DNA of 64,000 bases from Lunularia cruciata. Lineage: Eukaryota; Streptophyta; Marchantiopsida; Lunulariales; Lunulariaceae. The stretch lies in NCBI GenBank assembly GCA_948567375.1, contig OX419761.1, forward strand, positions 39,346,243-39,410,242. The letters run 5' to 3'. The notes under the pieces were generated by a model, which saw only the letters and a list, made by a program, of their open reading frames with translations, ran no database searches and was not told where the DNA came from. The position numbers and the translations under genes were made by a program. The first letter of the stretch is position 1, and every line of letters begins with the position of its first letter. Shown in pieces: positions 1 through 12,456 of this stretch.

Positions 1-1345
1 GTATCTAGACTATATGACTCGGGAGCGTCAATGCTAAGCGTTTCTAATGCAAACTTTATGGACGTTTACAAATACTTGGAAAAGCTGATCATTTTTATGA
101 ATATCCATCAAATTTTAAACTAACAGTTAAAGGTAGCATGGTAGAAAATTTTAGAATAAACGAATGTGTTTGAGCAAATTTTCTATACATTAATTTGACG
201 GATTACCCCAACCCGGTGCGAAGTTACGAGTAACGGTTTTCACAACCTCGTGCACCGTATAAAAAATACATTTCTCGAAAAAATTATTTTTGAACGTTAC
301 GAATATTCATTAAAGGCCTTTGGAAAGCGAACCCATCCCCCAACCTCCGATTATATAAAATGTAGGCAATATGATCTCCATATATGTAGACAATTTGATT
401 TGTATAACTCAAATATCTAGCATATAAACCATAGTCCAAAAGCCATACAATTTACATAATTTAGACATCTTAGATGCAATAAACCATAGTTCAGAACTTG
501 GATGCAAAATTTTTCACATTCATATTATTGGAGCTTAGCCTTATTTTATATTTTATCCTTGATTCTTGCAAGTCATGAAGATCGTGGTTGTACTTTCCAC
601 GACTCTCGGGCGTATATTGTAATTTTGAGATGATATCGTTAGCAATAACCATTTGTTTCAGAATTAACCTTAGATTGATCTCTAACGTCTTAATAATAAA
701 CCTTTTCTAATTTCCAGATATTTGGGTATCCTCTTCCAAAAAAATTTTTAACAATATTTGATCACTGGTCCACAATATTGCTAAAACACAGCTGAATTCT
801 TTAACCACACTCATTTACATAAGTTCCATAGATTTATCCTATATTTACTCAAATATCAAATGTTAAACCAATATATAAAGCATAATTTTGTTGTTGTTTA
901 TTTTTCGTTATAATTCTTTTATTTTCAATCGAATCCTGGATCAGTTTGGGATTGATTTAGTGATTATTTGATAATCAATTTTAAATTAGTTGTTCACAAA
1001 TTATTGTGCTCATTCACCTCTCAGGCGCCGGATAGGGACAATTTTTCACTAAAAATAATAGAATTCATTAGTAATATCAACTATTTAATACTTTTTCTCA
1101 ATCCCACATAAAGATACCCACGGTCTTGATCCCTCAAGAGTTCCTCCAATAATTAGGAAGAGCAACAACACTCCTCTCCGTCTCTACGCAAAGTGAGAAA
1201 AAGGATGCAGTACCTGTAAAAATGCACAAAAGACAATCTCATATATATCTTGACGATCGCTTTGAAGAGACTTTGTCACCTCCACAAAAAGAGAACCAAC
1301 CAAAGCGAACTTGAGTCATTGTGTAAACAATAAGATATAATAAGA
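1..1345. other. Unassigned AT-rich DNA
   Basis: Apart from repeat R copy 1 I see no coding or TE domain; stops are dense in all frames. Confidence 0.4.
525..615 (+). repeat. Dispersed repeat R (copy 1, diverged)
   Basis: GGAGCTTAGCC, then CCTTGATTCTTGCAAG. Its left flank CATCTTAGATGCAATAAACC corresponds to that of the 44-kb copy. Confidence 0.45.
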
Positions 1346-1451
1346 TTCATTGTGTACACAAGAGGAGTGACTTGAACCGTCCATCCTTGATTCTGAAATT
1401 CATTGTGTAAGAAAGAGGAACGACTCGAACCGTCCATCCTTGATTCTCAAA
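1346..1451. repeat. 53-bp tandem duplication
   Basis: Two adjacent units start TTCATTGTGTA and share GAACCGTCCATCCTTGATTC. Confidence 0.88.
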
Positions 1452-1934
1452 GGCAAAAGTGCTATGTTGGAGTGCTAATCACAATGTCTACACTGTGATG
1501 TAGACTCGGGTAATGGAAAGTTGACACGCTTAGAATATCAAGAAGGATGGGAAGATCCATCAAACCTTACAAAGATAAAACTTCACAAGTAAAAGGGCTA
1601 GATTCCAAAAAGATTGGAATGAGAAACGGTCACAATAGCGGGTTTAACTTGTGAAATTTACGGGCGATGGGCACCCGTAAGCCTCCCATAAACATATCGA
1701 CCAGGTCCTATAAACAGAATTCAGTTTAGTTCTAAATAGTGTTCTAACAATTTATGGTTTAGATTAAATTTCTGCCATGTGCAAATTTCAAGCCCAATTA
1801 TGGGGGCCTATGGCCTATGGGATAGCCCCTTGACTTGCAAAAGTTTATGAGTCACATAAATCATGACCGGTTAATCTTTAGAAGGTTTAGGGGAGATGCT
1901 CCCGTAACAAACAGAGACTTCCTCATGCATCCTC

Positions 1935-2030
1935 ATTCCTTAGCCCCATTTTACCTTTTTCGTCTCTCCCTAGCACGGTTTGATGGGTTTTCTCATCCTT
2001 CGTGTTCTCTTCGCGGTTGCCTTTTTCTTT
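1935..2030 (+). repeat. Dispersed ~90-bp repeat R (copy 3)
   Basis: Core TTAGCCCCATTTTACCTTTT, then TCTCTCCC, GGTTTGATGGG, CATCCTTCGTGTT and CGCGGTTGCC. About 85% identical by eye to the reverse complement of 27845-27935. Diverged relatives: 525-615 (+), 1536-1610 (-), 2183-2275 (+), 44050-44165 (+). Nature unknown. Confidence 0.7.
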
Positions 2031-2275
2031 CAGTAAGCTACGGGATATCCCATAGATCTCCCGTACAAAGTTGGCACGAAAATGGCCTAAGTGAAACCCC
2101 CTAATGTACAAACGCTCCCTTGTGGTTGCACCTGAATGGTCCTAAGTGATTTCGTGATTCTCATACCAATGCTACAGTATTCCTGAGCCTTAGCTCCATT
2201 GTATATCTTGTGATTTATCTCCGTATAGTTTGATGGGATCTTCCATTCTTCTTGTTATCTTACCCGGTCTCTTCT

Positions 2276-3529
2276 AATGTATTTGATTCATACAGTCCAA
2301 GATTCGACCACACGTACATTTCAAAGACATGCTTGACGAAAATTCGCGGTCATGTTCCCGGGACATGTAGAAAAGAAAACCATCTTTCCGTTACCGAACC
2401 GTCATGTTGAGAAGCTCCAGCATGAGAATAGTCGTTTCAAAAGAAATGTGAACGTCGATGGAACTTCAAAAAGTATCTTATACTCATTTCTCCCCACTTG
2501 CAAACTAACCCCAAGCAACAAACCCCAAGCATTTAGAATATTGACTAACAAAGTCTCCAGAACTAAATTTGATCATAGATATGCTCACTGTCCTCAGAGG
2601 CGTCCGCGTAGCATAACAGGAACGATGGGAAGACTGTCGAGCTTAATTTTTCTACATGTGAAAGAGCATGAGTTTCTTTTTGTTTTTTGTTTTGTTTTTG
2701 GTGGTAATGTGTATTGCTTAAACACAATATAAGTTGAGTGTTAGCTATTTAGGGTTAGCCCTATTATGAATAAGGTTAAGGTTAATTTTTCCCTGTTCAA
2801 TTGATTCCATAATCTCAAACATTGTGTTGTATAGAGAGACAAGGGAGAGTTTTTTTAAGAGAAAAAAAAGTTCTTTTCTGTTAGTTCTTGGGTGATCCTT
2901 TTTTAACAAATTATTGAGTTAAGTGGAACTTGCACAAAGTGCCTCTGCGTGTGGATGTAGCCCAAGTTGGGTACATCTCAAAATCAAATCTTGTGTCTAT
3001 TTCCATGTTTATTTTCTTGTTTGTGTTTGAATCAAAAATCCAAGCAACAAAGAGTTCTTGGCTCTTTCACTTTTTTCATCTTCCATTAACTGAATGTATA
3101 TTTATGTTGGATTGACACAATATATAGTATTTCCTACTCAAAACCAAAGAAATCTAGGTAGTGCAAAGATCTATCGAGATTGCAGTTCCTTGCATTTGCA
3201 CTATACCTTGAATATTTGATCATCTATTCTTACTTTATTTTGCTGATGTGTACATTACTTATTGCTATCCATGTGTTCCTGGGGAGATATTAGTTCTTCC
3301 TTGAAGAAATCTCCTACTTAGTCATGTTCAAACTTCTTCCTACTACTCCAAAGATCATAACTAAAAAGAACCTACAACTAAGAATAACTATCTTGTGAAA
3401 GATGTGTGGCACAAAATACTATTATACAAAACTACCTTGACAAGAATTTGATTCTATCCTTTAATTTTTCTATCCCACACTAAAGTATCCCTAGACTAAC
3501 TGAATTTCCTGTATACATGTCCTCTAAAT
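2276..3529. other. Unassigned DNA
   Basis: A 126-codon open frame at 2352-2732 (+) has no recognisable motif and ends in a Phe-rich low-complexity tail; treated as chance. No TE signature seen. Confidence 0.35.
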
Positions 3530-5195
3530 TTCAAATCTAGACAATACATCTTTGGACTTTTGTATATCTTCATACTTAGAGACTGCACTTGCAACTTCAG
3601 TTTTTGCAGCTTTCTCATAGTTATCCTTCCCTCTATTGCTTTTCTTTTTTATGGATCCTAGCTGGTCCCAAAGATCTTCTTAAGTCTAAAGTATCTTCAC
3701 CTCTACTCCCTTGAAATACTATCTATACAAGCCTTGAACGTCTGCTGTGATATCCTCCGTCTTGTTTGGTTGGTGTGTAGCTCGCTCTTTCTTCTCTTTC
3801 TTCAATTCCCTTAACTATTTTGCTAATATTTTATCACAAAGTTCTCACTCAAAGAATAAAACAATACTAACTAAACTTCTCTTTGTGGATTCTTCAACTA
3901 TCTTACACTTAACAAGTGTAATGATCACTCTAAATGTACATTTACTTGGGGAAATAGGGACTTTATAGTTTAGAGCCTTTGCCCTATTGGTACTTAGTTG
4001 TTGAATGGTCAAGATCTTCACATGAGGATCGTTTTTGGGTAAAAATGGTGCTTAGTGATAGTTCTTTTTGAATTAAATTATGTATGGTCTTGGGGCCAAA
4101 CTTTGGCAAATGATCTTTTTCCTCATCTTTGGCTTACGGATTGCTCTTTCAACTTTTGACACTTCACTCTTTAGAGTTCTCACTTCCTACTTAAAAATGA
4201 AGTTGGACCCAAATAACTTTCCCAAACAAAAGGAGTCTTCCTAAATAAATGAAATATTTCCTATTAACTATTTAATATTAAACATGGAAAAAGAAGGAAA
4301 AGTCCAAAATTTGAAAATTCTTGGTGTCATTTCTTTGCATTGGCAACAATGTCTTCTCTTCTTTAATCTTTGCTTGCACCAAAGGTGACAAAGGTTTGCT
4401 TGATTGACTAGCCAAACTTTATCTTTTGCTGACCTCAAACCCTTGTCCCTCAAACAACATGTTGATACACAAATCTTTAGTATTTGGATCAATATCTTAC
4501 CCTAGCAGTTTGGAGAGCTTCTTTTCTTCCTTGGTATATGAATCTTCTTTGTCCCCTTCTTTCAAATAACTCACCATCAACAAAGATTGTTCTTTAATCT
4601 CCACTCCTTTTCCTATTATGTTTTTGGTTGCAACTCACAGGTGCTTCCAAAGCTAAATCAATAGAATTCACTCTGAAGATTTCACCTTCCATTTACCTAT
4701 AGTCTTTGTCAAAACTGGCTCTTCTTGGTGAGTCTCTTTGCATCCTTCTCTTCAATGGCTTGAAGAACCTTGTTCCCTCCTGGCTAAGTCATGAAATAGG
4801 TATCGTATAAACAATGCTTGCCAAATATTTCTTGCATGTTGTTAGAGAGTAATACCATACTTGCATAGAAAAAGATAACAAAAGGAACTAAGTAATGGGT
4901 CCTTTGTTGCCAAAGGAATGGTACATCTTTTGAGCATTGTGTGTATAGTGTATGCCAATCCATCCTTTCATTGGCAAAAATTCTCAAACAATATTGCATG
5001 ATGGTGGAAAAGTAGGTTGTTCATTGTGACCACAAAAGTTTTACTATAGCTATCACAATGGCTCACTTTGCTAAATCTTGATAGTGAACCACCAACCATC
5101 CACTCTTTAGGTGCAAATGTGTCATAAAAGCCATATTGTGCTTCCATATTCCCCATCTCAATCCAGGGTATGTTTGCCTTCTTCTCTTTCAACAT
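3530..5195 (-). pseudogene. Remnant of a related LTR-borne coiled-coil protein
   Basis: Minus-strand frames 4968-5195 (FYDTFAPKEWMVGGSLSRFS) and 4784-4999 (ERMDWHTLYTQ, then HYLVPFVIFFYASMVLL) match the D/N-W and F-V-x-x-F-Y blocks of the LTR-borne proteins at 54.4 kb and 18.25 kb. Lower down, at about 3690-3540, a helical stretch reads EDLWDQLGSIKKKSNRGKD and KAAKTEVASAVSKYEDIQKS. LTR boundaries for this copy were not found. Confidence 0.4.
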
Positions 5196-6056
5196 TGCTA
5201 ATAATGTGCATCGAAATGTCCTTCATTCCACTTTATGGATTTTTCAAAGAGTATCCAATTTCTAGTTATTGCCACTTTGTATCTCTTGACCAACATGCAT
5301 GGTTTTGTAGGTCCAATCCGATGGCAAGAAAGTTGGATGGAGGTCTTGTAGCAATGTCCTTCAAGCAATCATCTACCACTTATAGATAGTAGGAGTACAC
5401 AAATTTAGAACCTTCACTTACTACCTAATAGACTATTTTGGTTATTACACCAAAGACCAAGATATCAATATAAATTTGGTCATAAAATAGAAATAGTTCA
5501 AATTGATTCCCTCATTCACTTTGCAATTTCACTCTTGAATAGTAAAAAATTCACTCTCTTGTTGCAAAATTTTATTACTTTGTGATTAAATTGATCTGCA
5601 ACATGTTTTTGTGGTGAGAACTCTCCCTTCCTCAAAGATTTTATAACTTAGGTTTCTTCCTTTGCACACATTGGATGGTAATTTGTTGGTGTCTCACAAT
5701 GGCACCTTGTTAGGGACCAATGGTCTGTAGTCAGTTGTACCTATTGCAAATTGGGCAAAGCCACAAACTCTTTGGCTGATTGTTCTAATCCATTGCCTTT
5801 GGAATAGATTTTCTTGAATTTTCAGTTTATCCCACTGAAAATTTCCAAGAAATTTAAGTGATAAATAAGTACCTTTTGGCTTGAGAATTATAAAGATATA
5901 ATTCTTTTAAAGAAATTTAGGGATGTCTAAACTAAAGGAAATGTGGTTTCTGAACCATATCTTTGAAACATATGTATTAAACAAATAGGTGCTCAAGCCA
6001 AATTGCTTAATAAAAAGGATTAAAATCTTGTAGGGAAAGATGAAATCAAGTGGTTG
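5196..6056. other. Unassigned DNA between LTR remnants
   Basis: Possibly the U3 side of the LTR remnant at 3.5-5.2 kb. No terminus or domain could be recognised. Confidence 0.35.
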
Positions 6057-7299
6057 TGACAACCCCAATGTCAATATACTAATATTATAAATCAAAGAAT
6101 AGGGCATTCCCTGAAGGATATGCGTTGGAAATTATTAAAAGTAGAGCAAAAGTGTCACAATGTCACATGTTATTTATTATTGCCTATTTAACATCTTTGG
6201 CAAGGACCACTCCCAAAAGAGATTAGTGTCACTCAGTATGGTGCACTATAGAAAAAGAGGAATTAATAACCACCACCACAAATGATCTAGTCTTAATTAC
6301 CTCTTGATAGTGGTGGTTCACTTCACACCGATGGCCTCTTCCTCCTAAAGAGCCTTTTCACTCCAAAGGTTGGTTCCAACCCAAGAGTTACTTTACCCTA
6401 AAGGTTGGTTCCATCTTGAAGGTCAGTTTTATCCTAAAGGTGTTATTACCTTGATGCCATCATTGACTATGTTTGTCCCCTTCTTAGAAAGTGCAATCCC
6501 AACAAAATCCAAAATCATTTATCTACTTGGCTTTTCTATTTTGAAGTAATTTCAATGTTCTAGTATTCCTAAAACCCTTCCATACATTGACATGCCCTTT
6601 AGAATGTCAAGGATAACTTGCCTTATATTGTGCAAATTTCCTAATAGGTACTCAAACACATACTCTTACTGCAAGATTCCTCACCTCCACTAGACCAAGT
6701 ACACAACCAAAGTGCAAGTGTATGCAGTTTAGTGATAAAAACCATGGAGATCCTTGTGTTGAAAACTTTGATATGAAAAGTGAACTCATCTACATTAGGC
6801 CGGAACCCATATATACAATTTCCTACTTCTCAATGAATAAGATCAACAAGGAAAACTAGTAATCCTCTAATTACAACTACATCATTCATTGCTCATCCTA
6901 CCTTATCTTATCTTAATGAGCAATTAAGAACTGCCTATGCATCCACCACTGGCTTAACTACTCACTTTGTTGCCTACTCTTGTATGGTTGTAATCCCAAG
7001 ATCTTAGGACGTAAAATTATCCTAACTTTACAAAGGGTTTTAGACCAAATCTCTTTCTAGACAAAGGTATCATTCAAGGCTGAAGGTATGTTCTACACTT
7101 AAAAAATTTCTATTGTTTCCCTTGAGATAGAGTTTCCTTCATCCTAAACACTATTGCAAGGAACTACCCTTTCCCTTACATATTCTAATCAACAAATCAA
7201 TCATCTCTTTGTAGTCAACACTCACCTCAAGTAGTGTTTTGGCGGAGTCCTCAAATTTCCTTGAGGTATGATTGTAGAGCTTGGTGGTCAATTGCTATT

Positions 7300-9270
7300 G
7301 ATGCTTATCCATATACACCTTTGCCTCCAAAGTGTGTACCTGCAATTTTAGGTTTTATAGCTAAAATTTCTTTGAGGAGGTTGTCATTGCCTCCTCTAAA
7401 ATCCCCGCCAACTGATCTTGCATCATCTCTATCTTTGGCAAGATTATGGTGTTCTCCATATTCAACTATGTTTAGATTTCTCATAGCTCTTATAAAACTT
7501 CTTCCAAAATGACCATGTGATCTTGAGCTCATTCTTCCTCTTAATCGTTTACCTTCTCCACTAGCTTCTTGATTTGCACTTCAATCACTCATTTCTGCAC
7601 TTGAGGTTGCACTTTTGTAGTGACTAGGGCCACCTTTTCTTCTCAACCTCTCTCTCTAGAGCATCAATCTCTTCTTCATGAGCCTTCACTTGCTCTTCAA
7701 ACTACTTTTAGTAGCTTTTTCCTTCCTCCCAACTCTTCTTCTCTTTGTCTTGCCACCTCTTTTCTTCTTCTCTTATGTTTGTGATCAAGGCCGTTCCTTC
7801 TTCCTTGAGTTGCATTGCTTCTTAAGCCAAATCATTGTTGCACTTCCATGCTTCCAAATGCAAACCATAGACTTCTTCCGGTTCATCTTGGGCTCTTATC
7901 CTCTCCTATATGACTCCTTGAATGATGTTATAGGGGTGTTTGAAAAAGATCATGTAATCAATGATTTTCCCATGATACTTCTTGTACACTAGAGGAAGTT
8001 GCTCCATCAATTCATGCAATGATCCATTGGTGGGAATAACTAGTTTGGAAAGAGGTACCATGATGGCTAGTAAAGCCTCTCTCTTGCTAGAATTAGCATC
8101 CCATCATGTCTTGAAAGATGCTCTCCTCTTTCTTGATCTTGATAAAGAAGGTGGGATCTTCTTGCTCTTGCACTCCTCTTTCCACCATTGTGTCTTTGGT
8201 CTTGGATGTTCACTCATCTTGAATTTGGCCTCTTGCCTAAAGTCCACCTTTGGCCTAACATGATCTCTTGTCCTTGAGTACCTCTTTGGCCTCAAGTACC
8301 TCTTGTGCTCTAAGTACTCCTTCCTCCTAAAGTACTTCTTCTTCTACTTATAGGAATATGGCAAGTCCCGCCACTCTTGGATTCTCTTCTACTTTCTTCT
8401 TGAGGCTCAAAGGTCTAGCTTTGTCATCATATATTCCTAGGATGGGTGTTTCTACTTTTGAACAAAGATCTTTATTCATCCTTGTAGGTGTCATGGCTAA
8501 GATAGATTGTACTTCTCCACCCTAGTCTCTTTTGCTTCCTTATTTGACAAAATTATTATTCTTGTGAACAATTGCTTATTGGTGATAGGTGTGATCTCTG
8601 GTTGTTGTCAAGTTGCATCTTCATGCTCCAAATCATCATTTATTGGGGTCCTCTTTGCCCTCTTTTTGACCTTCATCTTTGGCTTATTAGGTGTCAATGG
8701 TCTCTTCTTTCCTCTCACTGTGGATTCTTTTGCTAACTCCAATTGCCACTTCTTCTTGAACCTCAAGGTGTTGTGGGCTTCTTCAATTAGGACAAACTTT
8801 CCAATATAGGCAAGTTCCACATTTTCAAGTGCATACTTATGCTACATAAGTATATGCTACATACTTTTCCATGGATCCTCAAAATGTCTCTTGGGGAAGT
8901 AATGATTTAGGTACTTCTCCTTCTTTGTTGGGGTACAAAAGATCCATCACCAAGTTAAAGTGAATGACCTAGGGGATAAAAGAATTACTCTTCCTTCCTT
9001 GTTCATGTCCTTAGCAATTTTGTGCACTTGCTCCCAAAACATGGCTGCCCAATTGGCATGCCTTCCTTTGTATAGTACTTGAAGAAGATGGCCTGACCAT
9101 TATTATAGTAAGTTGTTTGTTTAGATTTGAACAACTTCATGACTAACTCTATAAGGGACCTTTTGGCAAGATCCTTGTATCTAGGTACTAATCAACGATT
9201 TTTGGTCTTGTCATCCTTAAAGACCACTTTGAACCTTATTTTCATGCTTGCATTGGGGCACATTTAGGAG
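7300..9270 (-). pseudogene. LTR-borne coiled-coil protein in alpha copy 1
   Basis: Read with frameshifts and stops on the minus strand. At about 9065-8965: NWAAMFWEQVHKIAKDMNKE then VILLSPRSFTLTW. At 8820-8608: ELAYIGKFVLIEEAHNTLRF, KKKWQLELAKES and the basic PNKPKMKVKKRAKRTP. At about 7830-7630: coiled coil MQLKEEGTALITNIREEEKR, then FEEQVKAHEEEIDALEREVE. The N-terminal part lies beyond the insertions, at 11614-11450 (KVEFLFRNWELSNHILLHEM). Family unknown; same architecture as the Tat-like LTR protein. Confidence 0.55.
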
Positions 9271-9390
9271 TATCTAGAATCATGTGTAATCCCAATAGCT
9301 AGATATATTATCTAGAGGTGAAAATTAATTTGGTAGTATTTGGAAGGATGTTATCTATCATGGATTAAGTAGATCAATAGAGGTATCACC

Positions 9391-9454
9391 AAAAGACTAC
9401 TTCCATTATTAAAGTAAGACCCAAAAGACTACTTCCATTAATAAGGTAAGACCC
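9391..9454. repeat. 32-bp tandem duplication
   Basis: Two adjacent units beginning AAAAGACTACTTCCATTA differ at two or three positions. Internal to the solo LTR; absent from its other copy. Confidence 0.85.
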
Positions 9455-9948
9455 AAAAACACCCTAAAAACTTTAGAGCCAATATTATCTAGAGGTAAAA
9501 ATTAGCTTGGTAATATTTTTAAGGATGTTATATATCATGGACTAAGTAGATTAGATAGAGATATCATCACAAGACTACTTATGTTAATAAACTAAGACTC
9601 AAAAACACACTAAAAGCTTTAGAGCCAATTTTGGATGTCTAAATGGATGAATTGGGCCTTGAAAATAGTCGTATTTATTTCCCATAAGAGAATAGGCTAG
9701 AATTCTGTCCCCAACCATTTTTATTGTTGAGAGGTTTCCAATGTTACCTCACCCATGTGAATCCAAGCTTCCTAAATGAAGATTCCCTAAAGATTCTCTC
9801 TAGTCAAGCTTGTTTGACCAATCAAAAAGGACAAGGACCGACATGTCACCCATCGATCCAACTAATCTAAGGGTGGAGCTCATTGTGATATCACCAATCC
9901 ATACATCTGATCCAAGGGTGGAGCTTCCTTTGAAGGGATCCTCTTTGT

Positions 9949-9955
9949 TATATAA
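9949..9955 (+). promoter_or_regulatory. TATA box of gamma solo LTR
   Basis: TATATAA in TTGTTATATAATAAAGAC; aligned with the TATA box at 47573 in the second copy. Confidence 0.55.
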
Positions 9956-10104
9956 TAAAGACAAGGTGTTCTTTTGAATGTAAAAATTTATGTTTCTTCT
10001 CATACGTTTCTCTTGGAGGTTCTCCTTTCCTCAAAATATTACATAATGGCATATAGGGTAGAATTCCTTGGTCCTAGCACTCTTTGACAATGCTACTCTA
10101 TCCA

Positions 10105-11455
10105 AGAAATTGTTAAGTATGGAGTCTTATTATTACTGAATGCTCTACGTGATAATTATCACAAGAATGTTGAAGAGTCAATGCAAGACAAATCTTCTTC
10201 GGGAGTGTAAAAATGTAAATATGGGACAAATTTTCATATTAGGTAAGTAAGATCAAACTGAAGTGCTCATGTTGTAATTGCAGGTCCGAGCAAAGTCAAA
10301 GACAAAGAAGCAAACTTGGATGGTGTAACACTGAAGGTACAAAGCACCACCCAAAGAAGCACCCACCCAACATGAAGATGTGGGAGATGATGAAGGAAGA
10401 CACGTCAGAGTCAAGTATCTATCAAGGATTATGTGTCCTTTGTTGGTGCAGCTACAAAGGAAGAAGGAAGAGTTGAAGAAGGATCATCCTGGAGTGAAGG
10501 ATGAGTTGGAAGTAGTAAGGCACTAGAGTGAAGAGACCTTGGAGCTGCAAAGTAAGCTAACCCAAGGAAGAAAGGAAGCCAAAAACTTCAAGCTGAAGCA
10601 ATTCTTTGGAAGAAAAGCCTTGATACCTTGCAAGAGAACTTCATGAAGTACAATAAAGAAATAAAGGAGTAGAAGGCCTTGGGTGAGAAGATGAAGCAAG
10701 AAGTTCCTAACTCAATGTGGGACAAATCTTCATATTACAAGATTTCATTATGGGAGTGAAAAAAAAGGCAATTCATATTGGGACCAATATCTTTGTGAAT
10801 ACAAATGTAGATAATGCATGCCTTATCTCATTGGAAGCATTAGAAGCATCATCATGCATTCTCTTCTCAAAGGCTTTCCATAGACACCAAGATCATGGAA
10901 GATAAAACTCTAGGAAAGAAGTTATGTCCATCTAATGTTCGGGCCAAATTTGTCCAACGAGAGCTGCAAGATTCTATTGGGGAGTTACATGTAGGCTATG
11001 GGAGCTACAAGATTTTTGGAGTACAAGCATGGTTGCAAGACCTAAGAGCATGGGACTTATGGGAAGGTTACAAGATTGCGGGACTTGTGGGAATGGTTCC
11101 TACACAAAGTTGCGGAGATGGATCCCACTTGTGGAACTAAGGAGGTGATATGTATCAATTGGTACCAAACAGTCTAGAGTTTAAATATGGGATCAATTAG
11201 GACCACACTTTCCAAAATGAGATAAAGGAAGTAAGTGGAAGTGTATATATATTTTTTAAGTTGGCAACAAGGTGAGACTTTGACAATTCTTGAATAAAAA
11301 AATCCTATGCAATGGTGGATGTAAGTAGAAATTGGCCAAACCACATAAAATTGACATGACTCTTATGCATGTTATTCTTGACCAGATTGATGAATGATTT
11401 TCTCTCTATAAAATAGCCAGATTTGTATACCTATTGCTCTCTCAATTCCTATTCT
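10105..11455 (+). mobile_element. Inserted segment (about 1.35 kb) in alpha LTR copy 1
   Basis: Alpha copy 2 runs straight through the corresponding point (about 18560), so this is an insertion. On the plus strand a decayed frame near 10450-10700 reads LQRKKEELKKDHPGVKDELE and LELQSKLTQGRKEAKNFKL, a coiled coil. A motif around GGGACAAATCTTCATATTA occurs near 10225 and 10718. A TATA-like TATAAAA is at 11407. Boundaries and family are not resolved; an LTR-element fragment is the likeliest reading. Confidence 0.45.
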
Positions 11456-12456
11456 GATTCTTTTCTCCCAATAGCAAAGAGATTCCCCCTCAAATTCTCC
11501 ATCCTTAAATGCTCTCATTTCATGCAACAATATATGATTGCTCAATTCCCAGTTCCTGAATAAAAATTCAACTTTTTTATTGTAGAGAAATTTGCCATAT
11601 GGTAGAGTGCACATTTGGTCAATAGGGGTGATTTGATGATAAATTCAAGCATCCTCTTGTATTGCTTAGGCCCTTAAGGCGCTATGGTATTTTCCTTTCC
11701 CTTCATCTCTCTTAAGAGCTCTTCTTACAAAGACTCACTCTCCCCCTAAAATCCCAAGTCCTATAACTTCTTGCCAAGGGTAGGGAAATTTCAATGAGTC
11801 TCACTTTGTCTAGTTTTATAACAATGAAAAGTGACAGCCAAATTCAAGAATTCAAGGTGATGACTCTACCATTATGAATGTTTGGTAGGTGTGCCTGCTA
11901 CAAGATGTTATGACCCACACATGTGAGAATTCTAGTATGATAAAATAGTCATCAATTGTAGTTCTTGATCTATCAGTGTCACATTTAAGTTGTTGAGACC
12001 CTTTCAAAAAATTGACTTTCAAGCCAATGGTGCTCTAGGTAAAATGGTTTTTGGGCCAAAGGTTGTTCAATGTTCAAGGGTATCTTTTCAAGGAGAAATA
12101 CTTTTAGGATGAAGCGCTCCCTCACCAAAGGTTTACCTTACCAAATTCCTTCTTCATCAAACTGCCATGGTAAAGGTTCTACTTTTTGCTCAACCATTGC
12201 TAACCTTCCTTCATTAAATATCTTCCAAGTCATCTTTCTCTTGAAGAGCACAATTTCCCTTAGGGTCAAAGGAAAACAAGAATAAATCTTCCTTGCTCCT
12301 TGACAACCAATTATTCCTTTATCTTTCCAAGTAAACTAAGGAATTTGAAAGAAAATGGTGTAATTTGTAAAGAAGTAAGGTATCACAATGGTGCTAATGT
12401 GTGAAAATTTTGAAAGGAGTAGAATGTTTATTATATCAGCACAAATACTTGTTACA

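Larger units (their letters stand above)
9285..10043 (+). repeat. Solo LTR (759 bp), gamma family, nested in alpha LTR copy 1
   Basis: Starts TGTAATCCC and ends AATATTACA, flanked by tcatg and taatg (5-bp duplication, one mismatch). Its sequence matches 46930..47683 along its length. Alpha LTR copy 2 shows the uninterrupted target near 18510-18530 (AGTAATGATG), confirming insertion. A 32-bp tandem duplication at 9391-9454 is private to this copy. TATA box at 9949-9955. Confidence 0.85.
6057..12456 (-). repeat. Long LTR, alpha family, copy 1 (about 4.3 kb without insertions)
   Basis: Homologous along its length to 15230-19541. The low end TGACAACCCC equals the LTR terminus of the Tat-like element (TGACAACCC), and the high end on the minus strand is TGTAACAAGTATTTG. 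Two insertions split it: a solo LTR at 9285-10043 and a segment at about 10105-11455. The minus strand carries decayed coding sequence for the LTR-borne coiled-coil protein. I see no PBS or PPT next to it and no target duplication (flanks ggttg and actta), so it may be a solo LTR whose flanks were lost. Exact ends are tentative. Confidence 0.7.

Noticed and set aside
2352..2732. 126-codon plus-strand frame
   Set aside because: No motif, low-complexity Phe-rich C-terminus and no conserved neighbour; likely chance in AT-rich DNA.
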